Notes: generated by a model not told the origin, from the sequence alone. Positions 35,530 through 44,686 are shown, counted from the stretch's first letter. The stretch is DNA of 64,000 nt from Pseudomonas sp. W4I3 (GCF_030816195.1 NZ_JAUSXS010000001.1:1759501-1823500), one strand, 5' to 3'. A program made the numbers and translations.

Positions 35530-36471
35530 TCAGGCGCGGGCCTGGACCGTCACCCAGTAGCGGGTAAAGCGCCGCACGGTGACCGGCAGGCTGACTTCCA
35601 GCAGGTCGAGAATGCGTTCGCTGTCATCCAGTGGATAACTGCCCGACAGCAGCAGGTTCGCCACCTGCGGGTCGCAGTTGAGCTGGCCGCGGCGGTAGCG
35701 TGCGAGTTCGCCGAGGAAATCCGCCAGGCGCATATGCGCAGCCACCAGCATGCCGTCAGCCCAGGCACCGCTGTTGGCATCGGTTGGGCGAGGGCTGTCC
35801 CAGCCTTTGCGGGTGAAATTGACCTGATGCGCAGCCGCGATGCTCAGCGGCAGGCCGTTGTAGTGGTTGGGCATCACGTCGACATGGCCGTCGAGCACCG
35901 CCAGTTGGGTATGGTCGTTGAACTGCCGCACATTCAAGCGCGCCGCCTGGCTGCTGAGCAGGCCCTGGCCGGTGAGTACGCGCAGCGGCGTGGCGCCTGC
36001 GCGGGCGGTCAGCTGGATTTCACCTTCGAGCAGGCGGATCAGGCGCTGCTGGCTATCGAAATGCACGTCCACCGCGCTGCCGGTGTTGAGCTGCAAGTGG
36101 CTGCCGTCGGCCAACTGCACGGTGCGGCGCTGGCCAACCGGGCTGCGGTAGTCGGCCGTCAACGGCGGCAGGATATGTTGCTGGCGAAGGCTCCAGGCTG
36201 CCGCCGAACCGGCGCCGAGGATCAACAACAGCTTGAGCGCCTGGCGCCGGCTGTTGGATGTGGGGGCATTCAACGCCGCATGCGCCAGGGGCGAAGGCAT
36301 GCCGCGCAGGCGCTGGTTGACGCGCTGGATCTGGTCCCAGGCGCGCTGGTGTTCGCTGTGCGCCTCCAGCCATTGCTGCCAGGCCAACTGCTGGCGCGGG
36401 GTGAGCGTGCCTTGCTGCATTTCCAGCAACCAGTGCACGGCTTGTTCGGCAACTTGAGAGGAAACGTTCAT
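35530..36471 (-). CDS. fecR: FecR-family transmembrane sigma regulator
   Basis: 313-aa regulator linking FecA to FecI. The cytoplasmic N-terminal FecR domain (AVHWLLEMQQGTLTPRQQLAWQQWLEAHSEHQRAWDQIQRVNQRL) is followed by one membrane segment (LKLLLILGAGSAAAWSL, about residues 75-92). The periplasmic FecR region includes YRSPVGQRRTVQLADGSHLQLNTGSAVDV. Its start overlaps the fecI stop by 4 bases. fecA follows after 91 bases. Confidence 0.95.
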   Translation of the reverse strand: MNVSSQVAEQAVHWLLEMQQGTLTPRQQLAWQQWLEAHSEHQRAWDQIQRVNQRLRGMPSPLAHAALNAPTSNSRRQALKLLLILGAGSAAAWSLRQQHILPPLTADYRSPVGQRRTVQLADGSHLQLNTGSAVDVHFDSQQRLIRLLEGEIQLTARAGATPLRVLTGQGLLSSQAARLNVRQFNDHTQLAVLDGHVDVMPNHYNGLPLSIAAAHQVNFTRKGWDSPRPTDANSGAWADGMLVAAHMRLADFLGELARYRRGQLNCDPQVANLLLSGSYPLDDSERILDLLEVSLPVTVRRFTRYWVTVQARA

Positions 36472-36956
36472 AGGGCGAAGTAGCAGCGCAGGGCGGCTTT
36501 GGTCAGGTGGCGTTTGACGGTGGCAATGGAGATGCCCAGTTGCGCGCCGATTTGAGCGTAGGTCAGCCCGTCGAGCTGGGCCAGCAGGAAGGCGCGTTTG
36601 ACCTGCACCGGCAGGCCGTCGAGCAGTTGGTCCAGCTCCACCAGGGTCTGCAAGATAATGGCGCGGTCTTCTTCCGACGGCGCCACGTGCTGCGGCATTT
36701 GTGCCAGTGCATCGAGGTAGGCGCGTTCCAGGTCTTGGCGACGGTAGAAGTTGAACAGCACGCGCTTGGCGACGGTGACGAGAAAGGCGCGGGGTTCGTT
36801 CAGTGTTGGCGCTTCGCGGGCGCTGAGCAGCCGGATGAAGGTGTCCTGCGCCAGGTCGGCCGCGCTTTCAGGGCAGCCGAGCTTGCGTCGCAACCAGCCG
36901 GTGAGCCAGTGGTGATGGTCGTTGTAGAGAACTTCGACGGTGTTGGACGGCGGCAA
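36468..36956 (-). CDS. fecI: ECF sigma factor FecI
   Basis: 162-aa iron-starvation sigma factor. Region 2 carries DLAQDTFIRLLSAREAPTLNEPRAFLVTVAKRVLFNFYRRQDLERAYLDAL; region 4 carries LDGLTYAQIGAQLGISIATVKRHLTKAALRCYF. The only in-frame start is TTG 36956, with GGAG at suitable distance, because a TGA lies five codons upstream; translation may be weak. A Fur-box-like palindrome lies 35-50 bases upstream. Confidence 0.94.
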   Translation of the reverse strand: MPPSNTVEVLYNDHHHWLTGWLRRKLGCPESAADLAQDTFIRLLSAREAPTLNEPRAFLVTVAKRVLFNFYRRQDLERAYLDALAQMPQHVAPSEEDRAIILQTLVELDQLLDGLPVQVKRAFLLAQLDGLTYAQIGAQLGISIATVKRHLTKAALRCYFAL

Positions 36957-36987
36957 GTGATCACTCCATCAGCATTGGCATGCTTTA

Positions 36988-37009
36988 GAGAACAAGAATT
37001 GTTCGCATT
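36988..37009. promoter_or_regulatory. Putative Fur box of fecI
   Basis: GAACAA-GAA-TTGTTC palindrome (36990-37004) extended by GCATT, similar to the AATGCGAA...TTCTC half sites of Pseudomonas Fur boxes. It lies just upstream of fecI. Confidence 0.55.
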
Positions 37010-37073
37010 GTAGGGCCGAGGACGCGGTTCGGCAATCGGCCATGGCCGGTGATTCATCCGTTCTCTTTTGCTT

Positions 37074-37094
37074 ATGAGAATATTTATCATTAAT
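37074..37094. promoter_or_regulatory. Fur box of the PepSY/DUF3649 operon
   Basis: ATGAGAATATTTATCATTAAT fits the 19-bp Fur consensus GATAATGATAATCATTATC well (GAGAAT-ATT-TATCATTA core). It lies 32 bases before the DUF3649 start, so the plus-strand operon should be repressed in iron-rich conditions. Confidence 0.75.
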
Positions 37095-37125
37095 ATTGCG
37101 CGCTGATGAACTTGGCGCCTGCCGC

Positions 37126-37428
37126 ATGAAAAGCAAAACCTCATTGCCCGCCGCTTATCGCCTCGCCGTCACCTCCCGTGTGCTGGCGGCTGTGATCGGT
37201 GGTTACCTGATGGCCTCCCTCGCGGCTATCTGCCTCGCGCTGTGGCTGCCAACCTCCCGCGCCGATGCCGTGATCACCGGCATGATGAGTTCCTTCGTGT
37301 TCTACCTGCTGGCGGTGCTGTGGTGTTTCGCCTGCCGCACGGCGTGGCGCGCGTGGGCGGGGGTGATGGTGCCCAGTGCGCTGTTTGCCATCCTGGCGGG
37401 CGTGGGTTTGTGGATGGTGCGCACATGA
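37126..37428 (+). CDS. DUF3649 small membrane protein
   Basis: 100-aa protein with three hydrophobic segments (VLAAVIGGYLMASLAAICLALWL, MMSSFVFYLLAVLWCFAC, VPSALFAILAGVGLWMV). Family members always accompany iron-uptake PepSY proteins in pseudomonads. First gene of the plus-strand iron operon; its TGA overlaps the next ATG. Confidence 0.83.
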   Translation: MKSKTSLPAAYRLAVTSRVLAAVIGGYLMASLAAICLALWLPTSRADAVITGMMSSFVFYLLAVLWCFACRTAWRAWAGVMVPSALFAILAGVGLWMVRT

Positions 37429-38999
37429 AAGAAGGCTTTCGCCAAGCCATGGCCTGGCTGCACACCTGGGCGGGGTTGATCTTCGGCTGGTTGTTGTTCG
37501 CGATTTTCCTGACCGGCACCCTGGCGTATTTCAAAGATGAGATAACCCACTGGATGCAGCCCGAAGTCCAGGCCCATCCATTGGACAACGCACGCAGCCT
37601 CGCCGTGGCGCAAAGCTATCTGCAGCGACAGGCGCCCACGGCCGCGCGCTGGTTCATCACCTTGCCCACCCACCGCGACCCCGGCCTGTCGGTGATGTGG
37701 CAAGACAAGGTCGAGCCCGGCAAGCGCGGCACCTTCATCCAGAAAGTCCTCGACCCGGTCAGCGGCCAAGCGGTCCAGGCCCGTGAGAGCATGGGCGGCG
37801 AATTCTTCTACCGTTTCCACTTCCAGTTGCAAATGCCTTACCCGTGGGGCCGTTGGCTGGCCACCCTTGCCGCCATGGTGATGTTCGTCGCGCTGATCAC
37901 CGGCATCATTACCCACAAGAAAATCTTCAAGGACTTCTTCACCTTCCGCCCGCGCAAAGGCCAACGTTCGTGGCTGGACGGGCACAACGCGGTGGGCGTG
38001 CTCGTATTGCCGTTCCACCTGATGATCACCTACAGCAGCCTGGTGATCTTCATGAACATGGTGGTGCCGGCGCCGATTCTGGCCTCGTATGGCAACGACA
38101 GCCGTGCGTTCTTCAATGAGGTGTTTCCCAGCTCCGAGAATGCGCCGGCGCTCGGCCAGCCGGGCACTTTGCTGCCGTTGTGGCCGATGTACCAACAGGC
38201 GCAGCAACAGTGGGCGGGTGGGCATGTCGGGCGCTTGGCGGTGAATAGTCCGAGTGACGTCAACGCCTCGGTGAATGTGTTCCGCGCCGGGTCCGACAGC
38301 GTGGTGCATGATTTCGGCAGCAGCGTGTCGTTCAACGGCACAACTGGCGAGTTGTTGCGGGTCAGTGGCGAGCCGTCCTTGCCAGCGGTCATCGGTGGGG
38401 GTTTTTACGGCTTGCACATGGGCCACTTCGCCGGCCCGGTGTTGCGCTGGCTGTACTTTATTTGCGGCCTGGCAGGCACGGCGATGATCGGAACCGGGCT
38501 GGTGATGTGGCTCGGCAAGCGCCAGCTCAAGCACGCCAAAACCGGCGTCATGCCGTTTGAGCTGCGCCTGGTGGAAGTGCTGAATATCGCCAGTATGTCC
38601 GGCCTGCTGATCGCCATCGCAGCGTTTTTCTGGGCGAACCGCTGGTTACCGGCGAGCTTCGCCGAGCGTTCCGACTGGGAGGTGCGAGCCTTCTTCATCG
38701 CCTGGGCCTTGAGCCTGGTGCACGCGCTGGTGCGTCGCGGCTGTCAGGCATGGATCGAGCAATTGAGCCTGGCTGCGCTGCTGTTCGTTGCCATCCCGCT
38801 GGTCAATGCGCTGACCACCTCGCAGCATCTGGGCGTTTCACTGGTGAAGGGCGACTGGGCCATGGCCGGCTTCGACCTGACGTGCCTGGCCAGCGGCCTG
38901 TTCCTGGCCTGGGCAGCCTGGAAGATGCGGTGTCGCACGGCGTCTCAGCCCCAGGCTGAGCCTGCACGAACATTAACGCTCAAACAGGAGGCCGGCTGA
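37425..38999 (+). CDS. PepSY-associated TM helix protein (iron-uptake associated)
   Basis: 524-aa inner-membrane protein. It begins with WLHTWAGLIFGWLLFAIFLTGTLAYFKDEITHWMQPE, the PepSY-TM start with conserved WLHxWxG. It has two further PepSY-TM blocks: YPWGRWLATLAAMVMFVALITGIITHKKIFKDFFTFRPRKGQRSWLDGHNAVGV, and a late one at GGGFYGLHMGHFAG. Histidines in these helices suggest haem or metal binding. FoxB/PiuB-like homologues are proposed ferric-siderophore reductases; that role is inferred. Confidence 0.88.
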   Translation: MKEGFRQAMAWLHTWAGLIFGWLLFAIFLTGTLAYFKDEITHWMQPEVQAHPLDNARSLAVAQSYLQRQAPTAARWFITLPTHRDPGLSVMWQDKVEPGKRGTFIQKVLDPVSGQAVQARESMGGEFFYRFHFQLQMPYPWGRWLATLAAMVMFVALITGIITHKKIFKDFFTFRPRKGQRSWLDGHNAVGVLVLPFHLMITYSSLVIFMNMVVPAPILASYGNDSRAFFNEVFPSSENAPALGQPGTLLPLWPMYQQAQQQWAGGHVGRLAVNSPSDVNASVNVFRAGSDSVVHDFGSSVSFNGTTGELLRVSGEPSLPAVIGGGFYGLHMGHFAGPVLRWLYFICGLAGTAMIGTGLVMWLGKRQLKHAKTGVMPFELRLVEVLNIASMSGLLIAIAAFFWANRWLPASFAERSDWEVRAFFIAWALSLVHALVRRGCQAWIEQLSLAALLFVAIPLVNALTTSQHLGVSLVKGDWAMAGFDLTCLASGLFLAWAAWKMRCRTASQPQAEPARTLTLKQEAG

Positions 39000-39326
39000 A
39001 TGCTGCTCGCGCTGCTCCTGTGCTACGCCGGGTTTACCGCGCTGTGCCTGTCGATCGACCGTCATCACGGCGAGTTGCTGCGCCGCAAACCCTCACCCGC
39101 ACGGCGTCTGGTATTGCGCGGGGCCGGTTGGTTGCTGCTGACGCTGTCGCCCTGGCCGGCGGTGGCCACCACGGGTTGGGGCCAGGGCCTGGTGGAGTGG
39201 TGCGCGGTGCTGATGCTCAGCGCCTTGCTGCTGGTGCTGCTGTTGCCGTATCGGCCACGCCTGGCGCTGATACTGGCGGGCGCCGGCCTGCTGGCCAGCC
39301 CTGTCGCGGCCTTCGGCCTCTTCTGA
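39000..39326 (+). CDS. DUF3325 small membrane protein
   Basis: 108-aa protein with about three hydrophobic stretches (MLLALLLCYAGFTALCLSIDRHHGELL opening, ALLLVLLLPYRPRLALILAGAGLLASP ending). Third gene of the iron operon, directly after the PepSY-TM stop. Function unknown; the family co-occurs with PepSY-TM and DUF3649 genes. Confidence 0.83.
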   Translation: MLLALLLCYAGFTALCLSIDRHHGELLRRKPSPARRLVLRGAGWLLLTLSPWPAVATTGWGQGLVEWCAVLMLSALLLVLLLPYRPRLALILAGAGLLASPVAAFGLF

Positions 39327-39333
39327 GTTGCCG

Positions 39334-39912
39334 ATGATGATCAGCCCGCCGCCCAAAACCCCGGACAGTTCGCACCCCGATGCGGCCGGTGGGCGTGCGC
39401 ATTTTCTGCAGGTGTTTTTGTCCCAGCGTTCGCAGATGGAAGCGCTGGTCAGCCGCCGTGTCGGTTGCCGTGCCACCGCCGCTGACCTGGTACAGGACCT
39501 GTTCCTGCGTTTTTGGCGTCGGCCGCTGGTGCAGGTCGAAGAACTCAGCACTTACCTGCTGCGCTGCGCCGGCAATATCGCCATCGACCATTTGCGCAGC
39601 GAAGGTGCCCGCGCGCGCAGCAACGAAGGATGGCTGCCGGAACAACAGCACAACCAGGGCGACGAGCCCCAGGCGGCTCTCGAAGCGGGCAATGATCTGC
39701 GTCATGTCGAAGCCGCCTTGCGCAGTTTACCCGAGCGCACCCGGCAGATTTTCCTGCTCAACCGCATCCATGGTCGCAAATACGCACAGATCGCCAAGGC
39801 GATGGGCTTGTCCCAGAGCGCCGTGGAAAAACATATGATGCGAGCACTCGAAGCCTGCAAGGCCAGCCTTCGCGAGCCACCGCCGCCACGCACGCCAGGG
39901 AAAGCCCCGTGA
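39334..39912 (+). CDS. ECF sigma factor, FecI-like (iron-starvation type)
   Basis: 192-aa sigma factor. Region 2: CRATAADLVQDLFLRFWRRPLVQVEELSTYLLRCAGNIAIDHLRSE. Region 4: LPERTRQIFLLNRIHGRKYAQIAKAMGLSQSAVEKHMMRALEACK. The start could be ATG 39334, ATG 39337 or TTG 39328. Its 3' end overlaps the FecR-like gene by 4 bases. The expected partner receptor gene is reduced to a remnant downstream (41010-41165). Confidence 0.9.
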   Translation: MMISPPPKTPDSSHPDAAGGRAHFLQVFLSQRSQMEALVSRRVGCRATAADLVQDLFLRFWRRPLVQVEELSTYLLRCAGNIAIDHLRSEGARARSNEGWLPEQQHNQGDEPQAALEAGNDLRHVEAALRSLPERTRQIFLLNRIHGRKYAQIAKAMGLSQSAVEKHMMRALEACKASLREPPPPRTPGKAP

Positions 39913-40886
39913 ACGTTACGCCCACGCCCGCCCAGGAACAGGCCGCGCTCGCCTGGCTGAGCCTGCTGCACGACCAGCCCAGCAGCGGCGACCAAGCCAC
40001 GTTCAGCCAGTGGCTGCGGGCCGATCCCGCCCACATCGAGGCTTACGCCCAGGCCCAGGTGCTGTGGGAGTTGAGCGAAGTCCCGGCGCGCACGTTAGCG
40101 ACCGAAGATGCGCAGGCCTTACAGGGCTACCTCGATGCGATGAGCGGTTCCAGGCGTTCGCGCAGGCTGCGCTGGTCCGGCGCCTTGGCCATGGCCGCGT
40201 GTCTGTTGCTGATGGTGGCGATGGGCGCCGGTTGGCAGCCGTCGCGCTGGGTCGATGATCTGGGCGCCGACTACGTGACGGCGCCAGGGGAGGTGAGGAC
40301 CGTCACCCTGGCCGATCAATCCCACGTCACCCTCGACGCCGACAGCGCCATCGCCGTGGATTTCAGCCATGGCGAGCGGCATATCCAGTTGCGTCGAGGC
40401 GCTGGTTTTTTTCAGGTTGTCCACACCGGGCAGCCCTTTGTGGTCGAAGCGGGCAGTGGAGCGACGACGGTGCTGGGCACGCAGTTCGAAGTGCGCCTGC
40501 AACCGGCGGGGGCACAGGTGACCGTGTTGTCCGGCCGGGTTGGCGTGACGCCCTCCAGGCGGGCGCCGCAGCAAATTCTGACGGCAGGCCAGCAAGTGGC
40601 CTACGCCGATGGGGTGGCCGAGCCGCTGCGTTCGGTCGACAGCCAAGCCCGCCTCGCTTGGCGCGAGGGGTGGCTCAATTATTACAAGGCGCCGCTGGCC
40701 GAGGTGATCGAGGACCTGGCGCGCTACTACCCCGGCCGCATCTTGCTGCTCAATAACGAGATGGGCGCCAAACGTGTCAGCGGCAGCTTCCCAAGCAAAG
40801 ACCCGGTCGCCGTGTTGAACGCCTTGCAAGCGGTTTTGGGCTTTGAACAGCACGCGTTGCTGGGCCGCATGATCGTGTTGCGCTAG
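39909..40886 (+). CDS. FecR-family anti-sigma/sigma regulator
   Basis: 325-aa protein. N-terminal cytoplasmic domain: EQAALAWLSLLHDQPSSGDQATFSQWLRADPAHIEAYAQAQVLW. One membrane segment lies near residues 90-110 (LAMAACLLLMVAMGAGW). The periplasmic FecR domain has YVTAPGEVRTVTLADQSHVTLDADSAIAVDF. A C-terminal STN-like part follows (LAEVIEDLARYYPGRILLLNNEMGAKRVSGSFPSKDPVAVLNALQAVLGF). It should receive a signal from a receptor STN domain that is no longer encoded next to it. Confidence 0.9.
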   Translation: MNVTPTPAQEQAALAWLSLLHDQPSSGDQATFSQWLRADPAHIEAYAQAQVLWELSEVPARTLATEDAQALQGYLDAMSGSRRSRRLRWSGALAMAACLLLMVAMGAGWQPSRWVDDLGADYVTAPGEVRTVTLADQSHVTLDADSAIAVDFSHGERHIQLRRGAGFFQVVHTGQPFVVEAGSGATTVLGTQFEVRLQPAGAQVTVLSGRVGVTPSRRAPQQILTAGQQVAYADGVAEPLRSVDSQARLAWREGWLNYYKAPLAEVIEDLARYYPGRILLLNNEMGAKRVSGSFPSKDPVAVLNALQAVLGFEQHALLGRMIVLR

Positions 40887-41009
40887 GCCCGCATCCGTTC
40901 GCCGAACCTTCATCGCAATCACTCCAACCTGTCACCAAACGGTTACACGTGCCGTGGATCATCCCTGGGTTTCCTGAGCAAGCGGTCAGGAAGCCACCTA
41001 CCTCTGCCC

Positions 41010-41165
41010 GTTCAACAGAGCAACGTCAGTGACAAGGAGTACTTGAGCTCGGCGCGTACCGTGGCGTTCAACTCGGCACCGGTCAATGGGCTGGCACCGA
41101 GTACGGCGTATTACAACGTAGGGGAAGAGCGCACGGCGATGGTATCGCTCGAAGCCAATTTCTAA
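41010..41165 (+). pseudogene. C-terminal remnant of a TonB-dependent receptor
   Basis: The frame reads VQQSNVSDKEYLSS, ARTVAFNSAPVNGLAP and STAYYNVGEERTAMVSLEANF, then TAA. This is the last two barrel strands of a TonB-dependent receptor with the terminal phenylalanine. No start codon, signal peptide, STN or plug can be found between here and the fecR-like gene. I read it as the tail left after an internal deletion of the receptor controlled by the preceding sigma/anti-sigma pair. Confidence 0.8.
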
Positions 41166-41183
41166 ACACACCACAAAACCCAA

Positions 41184-41272
41184 TGTGGGAGGGGGCTTGC
41201 TCCCGATTGCGGTGTGTCAGCTACCTATAGGCTGGCTGACACACTGCTATCGGGGGCAAGCCCCCTCCCACA
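41184..41272. repeat. Family-A REP pair (REPIN)
   Basis: TGTGGGAGGGGGCTTGC...GCAAGCCCCCTCCCACA pair between the receptor remnant and the glutaredoxin gene. Confidence 0.88.
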
Positions 41273-41300
41273 TTTGATCTGCTGTGTTTTACAGACTGGG

Positions 41301-41651
41301 TTACTTCAATGCCGCCATGATCGCCTCGGGGTTGTAGTCGCGAATCAGGGTGCCATTGACGTCCACAAACGGAATCCCGCCGCCGCCCAACGCTTCATAC
41401 GCCTTGCGCGCCTGGGCGTCTTTTTCGATATCGAAGGCCTGGTAAGGAATACCTTTCTGGTCCAGAAATCGGCGGGTCTGTTTGCAGTAGCCGCACCACT
41501 CGGTGGCGTAGAGCACCACGCGCGCCGAGGCGCGTACCTGCTCCGACACCACTTGCGAGGGGTTGAACAGCCGCTCGATCTTGCCCCAGTTCTGAATCAC
41601 CACCACGACCAGCAGCACCAGCAGGACTTTCTTGAACACGCCGCCCAGCAT
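41301..41651 (-). CDS. Membrane-anchored glutaredoxin-family protein
   Basis: 116-aa protein. An N-terminal hydrophobic segment (VFKKVLLVLLVVVVIQNW) likely anchors it. A glutaredoxin domain follows with redox motif CGYC in ATEWCGYCKQTRRFLDQKGIPYQAFDIEKD, then GGIPFVDVNGTLI with the cis-proline. Role in thiol-disulphide exchange inferred. The start overlaps the yejK stop by one base (TGATG). Confidence 0.88.
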   Translation of the reverse strand: MLGGVFKKVLLVLLVVVVIQNWGKIERLFNPSQVVSEQVRASARVVLYATEWCGYCKQTRRFLDQKGIPYQAFDIEKDAQARKAYEALGGGGIPFVDVNGTLIRDYNPEAIMAALK

Positions 41652-42655
41652 CAGTTACGGCGCTTGAGCTGGTCGGTCAGTTGGGTCGGCAGGCCCTTGA
41701 TGATCAAGGTGCCGGCGGCTTCGTCATATTCGATCTTGTCGCCCAGCAGGTGCGCTTCAAAACTGATGGACAAGCCTTCGGCGCGGCCGGTGAAGCGGCG
41801 GAACTGGTTGAGGGTGCGTTTGTCGGCAGGGATCTCCGGCGACAGGCCGTAGTCCTTGTTGCGAATGTGGTCGTAGAACGCTTTGGGCCGATCTTCATCG
41901 ATCAAGCCGGACAATTCTTCCAGGCCCATGGGCTCGCCGAGCTTGGCCTGGCTGCTGGCGTAGTCCACCAGGGTCTTGGTTTTCTCGCGGGCCGACTCGT
42001 CCGGCAGGTCTTCGCTTTCAACGAAGTCGCTGAACGCCTTGAGCAGGGTGCGGGTTTCGCCCGGGCCGTCGACGCCTTCCTGGCAGCCGATAAAGTCGCG
42101 AAAATATTCCGAGACCTTCTTGCCGTTCTTGCCCTTGATAAACGAGATGTACTGTTTGGATTGCTTGTTGTTCTGCCACTCGGAGACGTTGATCCGCGCT
42201 GCCAGGTGCAGTTGGCCCAGGTCCAGATGGCGCGAGGGGGTCACGTCCAGCTCATCGGTCACCGCCACGCCTTCGCTGTGGTGCAGCAGCGCGATCGCCA
42301 GGTAGTCGGTCATGCCCTGCTGGTAGTGGGCGAACAGCACGTGCCCGCCGGTGGACAGGTTGGACTCTTCCATCAGCTTCTGCAGATGCTCCACGGCCGT
42401 GCGGCTGAATGCGGTGAAATCCTGGCCACCGTCAAAGTATTCCTTCAACCAGCCGCTGAACGGGTGCGCGCCGGACTCGGCATGGAAGAAACCCCAGGCC
42501 TTGCCTTGTTTGGCGTTGTAGCTCTCGTTGAGGTCGGCAAGCATGTTCTCGATGGCGGCGGATTCGGACAGCTCCGAATCACGCGCATGTAGGACTGCGG
42601 GTGTGCCGTCGGGTTTTTTGTCGATCAGGTGGACGATGCAATGACGGATCGGCAT
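41651..42655 (-). CDS. yejK: Nucleoid-associated protein YejK/NdpA
   Basis: 334-aa nucleoid protein. [32 protein letters not shown] is the standard start, and [58 protein letters not shown] the conserved core. It is divergent from hupN, an arrangement conserved in pseudomonads. The downstream glutaredoxin gene is translationally coupled. Confidence 0.95.
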   Translation of the reverse strand: MPIRHCIVHLIDKKPDGTPAVLHARDSELSESAAIENMLADLNESYNAKQGKAWGFFHAESGAHPFSGWLKEYFDGGQDFTAFSRTAVEHLQKLMEESNLSTGGHVLFAHYQQGMTDYLAIALLHHSEGVAVTDELDVTPSRHLDLGQLHLAARINVSEWQNNKQSKQYISFIKGKNGKKVSEYFRDFIGCQEGVDGPGETRTLLKAFSDFVESEDLPDESAREKTKTLVDYASSQAKLGEPMGLEELSGLIDEDRPKAFYDHIRNKDYGLSPEIPADKRTLNQFRRFTGRAEGLSISFEAHLLGDKIEYDEAAGTLIIKGLPTQLTDQLKRRN

Positions 42656-43052
42656 AGGCTTCTCGGCTGGTTGAAGGGGAGCGGTGAGCCTCCCCCAAAA
42701 AGTTGCCCAGTGTACCGCACCCATTGGTCAAGACGCGCCTGGAAGGGCGTTTTGGACCTTCTCCGACCGGGCATATGCCTTTTTTTCACGGTTTAGAGCG
42801 ATAAAGCTGACCAAATGGGTATGTTGAGGCGGATATTTCCCCGTCGCTGTGCTAGTTTTGCCCCGTCTTACGCCAAGTCTCGGCGTTAAGCGTGCATTCA
42901 GCATTTGTCAGGTCGAACCAATCCCCGTTTCAAGCATCTATAACCCCGTTCTCCGAGGTTATAGCCGGGGCGCCAGACCCACGACGGTCGGGCTCGACGG
43001 CTGACACTGCACTCTGCAATCCATATGAATTTGATAGGGAAGGAACACCACA
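42656..43052. other. Divergent promoter region yejK-hupN
   Basis: 397 bases without a gene. On the hupN side is a hairpin CTATAACC (42939-42946) with GGTTATAG (42958-42965), 11-base loop, about 90 bases before the hupN start. A strong AAGGA precedes hupN. I could not fix the promoters by eye. Confidence 0.55.
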
Positions 43053-43334
43053 ATGGCTTTGACTAAAGACCAACTGATCGCTGATATCGCTGAAGCTATC
43101 GACGCGCCAAAAACCACCGCGCGCGCAGCGCTGGACCAACTGGGCCAGATCGTTGCTGATCAGCTGGAAAATGGCGGCGAAATCACTCTGCCAGGTATCG
43201 GCAAGCTGAAAGTGACCGAGCGTCCTGCCCGTACTGGCCGTAACCCTTCGACTGGCGCTGCCATCGAAATCGCTGCCAAGAAAGTTATCAAGCTGGTTGT
43301 GGCCAAAGGCCTGACCGACGCTGTTAACAAGTAA
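43053..43334 (+). CDS. hupN: HU-family DNA-binding protein HupN
   Basis: 93-aa histone-like protein. MALTKDQLIADIAEAIDAPKTTARAALDQLGQIVADQLENGGEITLPGIGKLKVTERPARTGRNPSTGAAIEI is the HupN form: longer than canonical HupA/B and with the DNA-binding arm ERPARTGRNPSTGAAIEI. Own terminator and strong ribosome site suggest high expression. Confidence 0.93.
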   Translation: MALTKDQLIADIAEAIDAPKTTARAALDQLGQIVADQLENGGEITLPGIGKLKVTERPARTGRNPSTGAAIEIAAKKVIKLVVAKGLTDAVNK

Positions 43335-43343
43335 GACGCAGTA

Positions 43344-43382
43344 AAAAAACCGTGCTCCGGAGTGATCCGGGCACGGTTTTTT
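43344..43382 (+). terminator. Intrinsic terminator of hupN
   Basis: 12-bp stem AAAAAACCGTGC/GCACGGTTTTTT with an inner CCGG/CCGG pairing, followed by T-rich sequence, 9 bases after the stop. Confidence 0.92.
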
Positions 43383-43408
43383 GTTGCCTGCGATTTGGCA
43401 TTTAACGG

Positions 43409-43504
43409 TAGGAGCGAGCTTGCTCGCGAAAAACGTTAACGATAATGCGGTCATCCTGGATGCACGCGGTGCCTACGAGATCTTCGCGAGCAAGCTCGCT
43501 CCTA
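43409..43504. repeat. Family-B REP pair (REPIN)
   Basis: TAGGAGCGAGCTTGCTCGCG...CGCGAGCAAGCTCGCTCCTA inverted pair between hupN and rlmF. Confidence 0.88.
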
Positions 43505-43514
43505 CAGGTGGGTG

Positions 43515-44531
43515 CTATCGCACCCAGCGCTGGCGCCAGATCTGCTGTTCGTTCTTGGTCTGGAAGGTCCAGGCCACAAAGCGGCTCTGCTTCTGCCCCT
43601 GGGACATTTCCACCACCTGGCTTTCCAGCACGCCGGCTTTTTTCAGCGCGGTCTCGATCGCGGGCAGGTTTGACGCTTTTGACACCAGGGTGCTGAACCA
43701 CAACACCTTGTGGGCAAAGTGTGCACTTTCAGCAATCAGTTGCGTGACGAAACGCGCTTCACCACCCTCGCACCACAGCTCGGCCGACTGGCCACCGAAG
43801 TTCAGCACCGGCAACTTGCGCTTGGGGTCGGCCCTGCCCAGGGCGCGCCATTTACGCTCGCTGCCCTTGGTCGCTTCATCCATGGAGGCATGGAACGGTG
43901 GGTTGCACATGGTCAGGTCGAAGCGCTCGCCCGGTTCCAGCAGGCCCAGCAGGATCTGCTTGGGATTGGGTTGCTGGCGCAGCTCGATGACCTTGCTCAG
44001 GTCGTTGGACTGCACGATGGCCCTGGCGGCAGCCACGGCGATAGGGTCGACTTCCGAGCCCAGGAAGTTCCAGCGGTATTCCATGTAGCCAATCAGCGGG
44101 TAGACGCAGTTGGCGCCCATGCCGATGTCCAGCACCTTGACGATGGAACCGCGCGGAATCTTGCCGTCGTTGACGCTGGCCAGCAGGTCGGCAAGGAAGT
44201 GCACATAGTCGGCACGCCCCGGCACCGGCGGGCACAGGTAATCGGCGGGGATGTCCCAGTGCTGGATGCCATAGAACGACTTGAGCAACGCCCGGTTGAA
44301 CACCCGCACCGCATCCGGGCTGGCAAAGTCGATACTTTCCTTGCCGTAGGGGTTGATGATCACGAATTTCGCCAGCTCGGGCGTGGTCTTGATCAGCGCC
44401 GGGAAGTCGTAACGGCCTGTGTGGCGGTTGCGCGGATGCAGGGTAGCCTCTTTGCGTGGCACGACGGGTTTGGCCGTGGCTGCGGCCTTGGGCTTCTTGC
44501 GTGGAGGTTTGGGCGTAGTGGGGGCGGTCAT
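43515..44531 (-). CDS. rlmF: 23S rRNA (adenine-1618 N6)-methyltransferase RlmF
   Basis: 338-aa SAM-dependent enzyme. A basic, proline/lysine-rich N-terminal extension (about 25 residues) is followed by [30 protein letters not shown] motif [17 protein letters not shown]. Catalytic motif NPPF in [28 protein letters not shown] near the end is also conserved. Confidence 0.95.
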   Translation of the reverse strand: MTAPTTPKPPRKKPKAAATAKPVVPRKEATLHPRNRHTGRYDFPALIKTTPELAKFVIINPYGKESIDFASPDAVRVFNRALLKSFYGIQHWDIPADYLCPPVPGRADYVHFLADLLASVNDGKIPRGSIVKVLDIGMGANCVYPLIGYMEYRWNFLGSEVDPIAVAAARAIVQSNDLSKVIELRQQPNPKQILLGLLEPGERFDLTMCNPPFHASMDEATKGSERKWRALGRADPKRKLPVLNFGGQSAELWCEGGEARFVTQLIAESAHFAHKVLWFSTLVSKASNLPAIETALKKAGVLESQVVEMSQGQKQSRFVAWTFQTKNEQQIWRQRWVR

Positions 44532-44597
44532 GTTGATTCTGGGTTTGGCTCAAAGTGGTGGGCATTGTCACACATTCTTGAGGTGCCCTCGGTCAAA

Positions 44598-44686
44598 TGT
44601 GGGAGGTGGCTTGCCCCCGATAGCGGTGTAACAGCCAAAAAGATGTCGACTGACACACTTCCATCGGGAGCAAGCCCCCTCCCACA
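44598..44686. repeat. Family-A REP pair (REPIN)
   Basis: TGTGGGAGGTGGCTTGCC...GCAAGCCCCCTCCCACA pair, one arm slightly diverged, between rlmF and the valS terminator. Confidence 0.87.
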
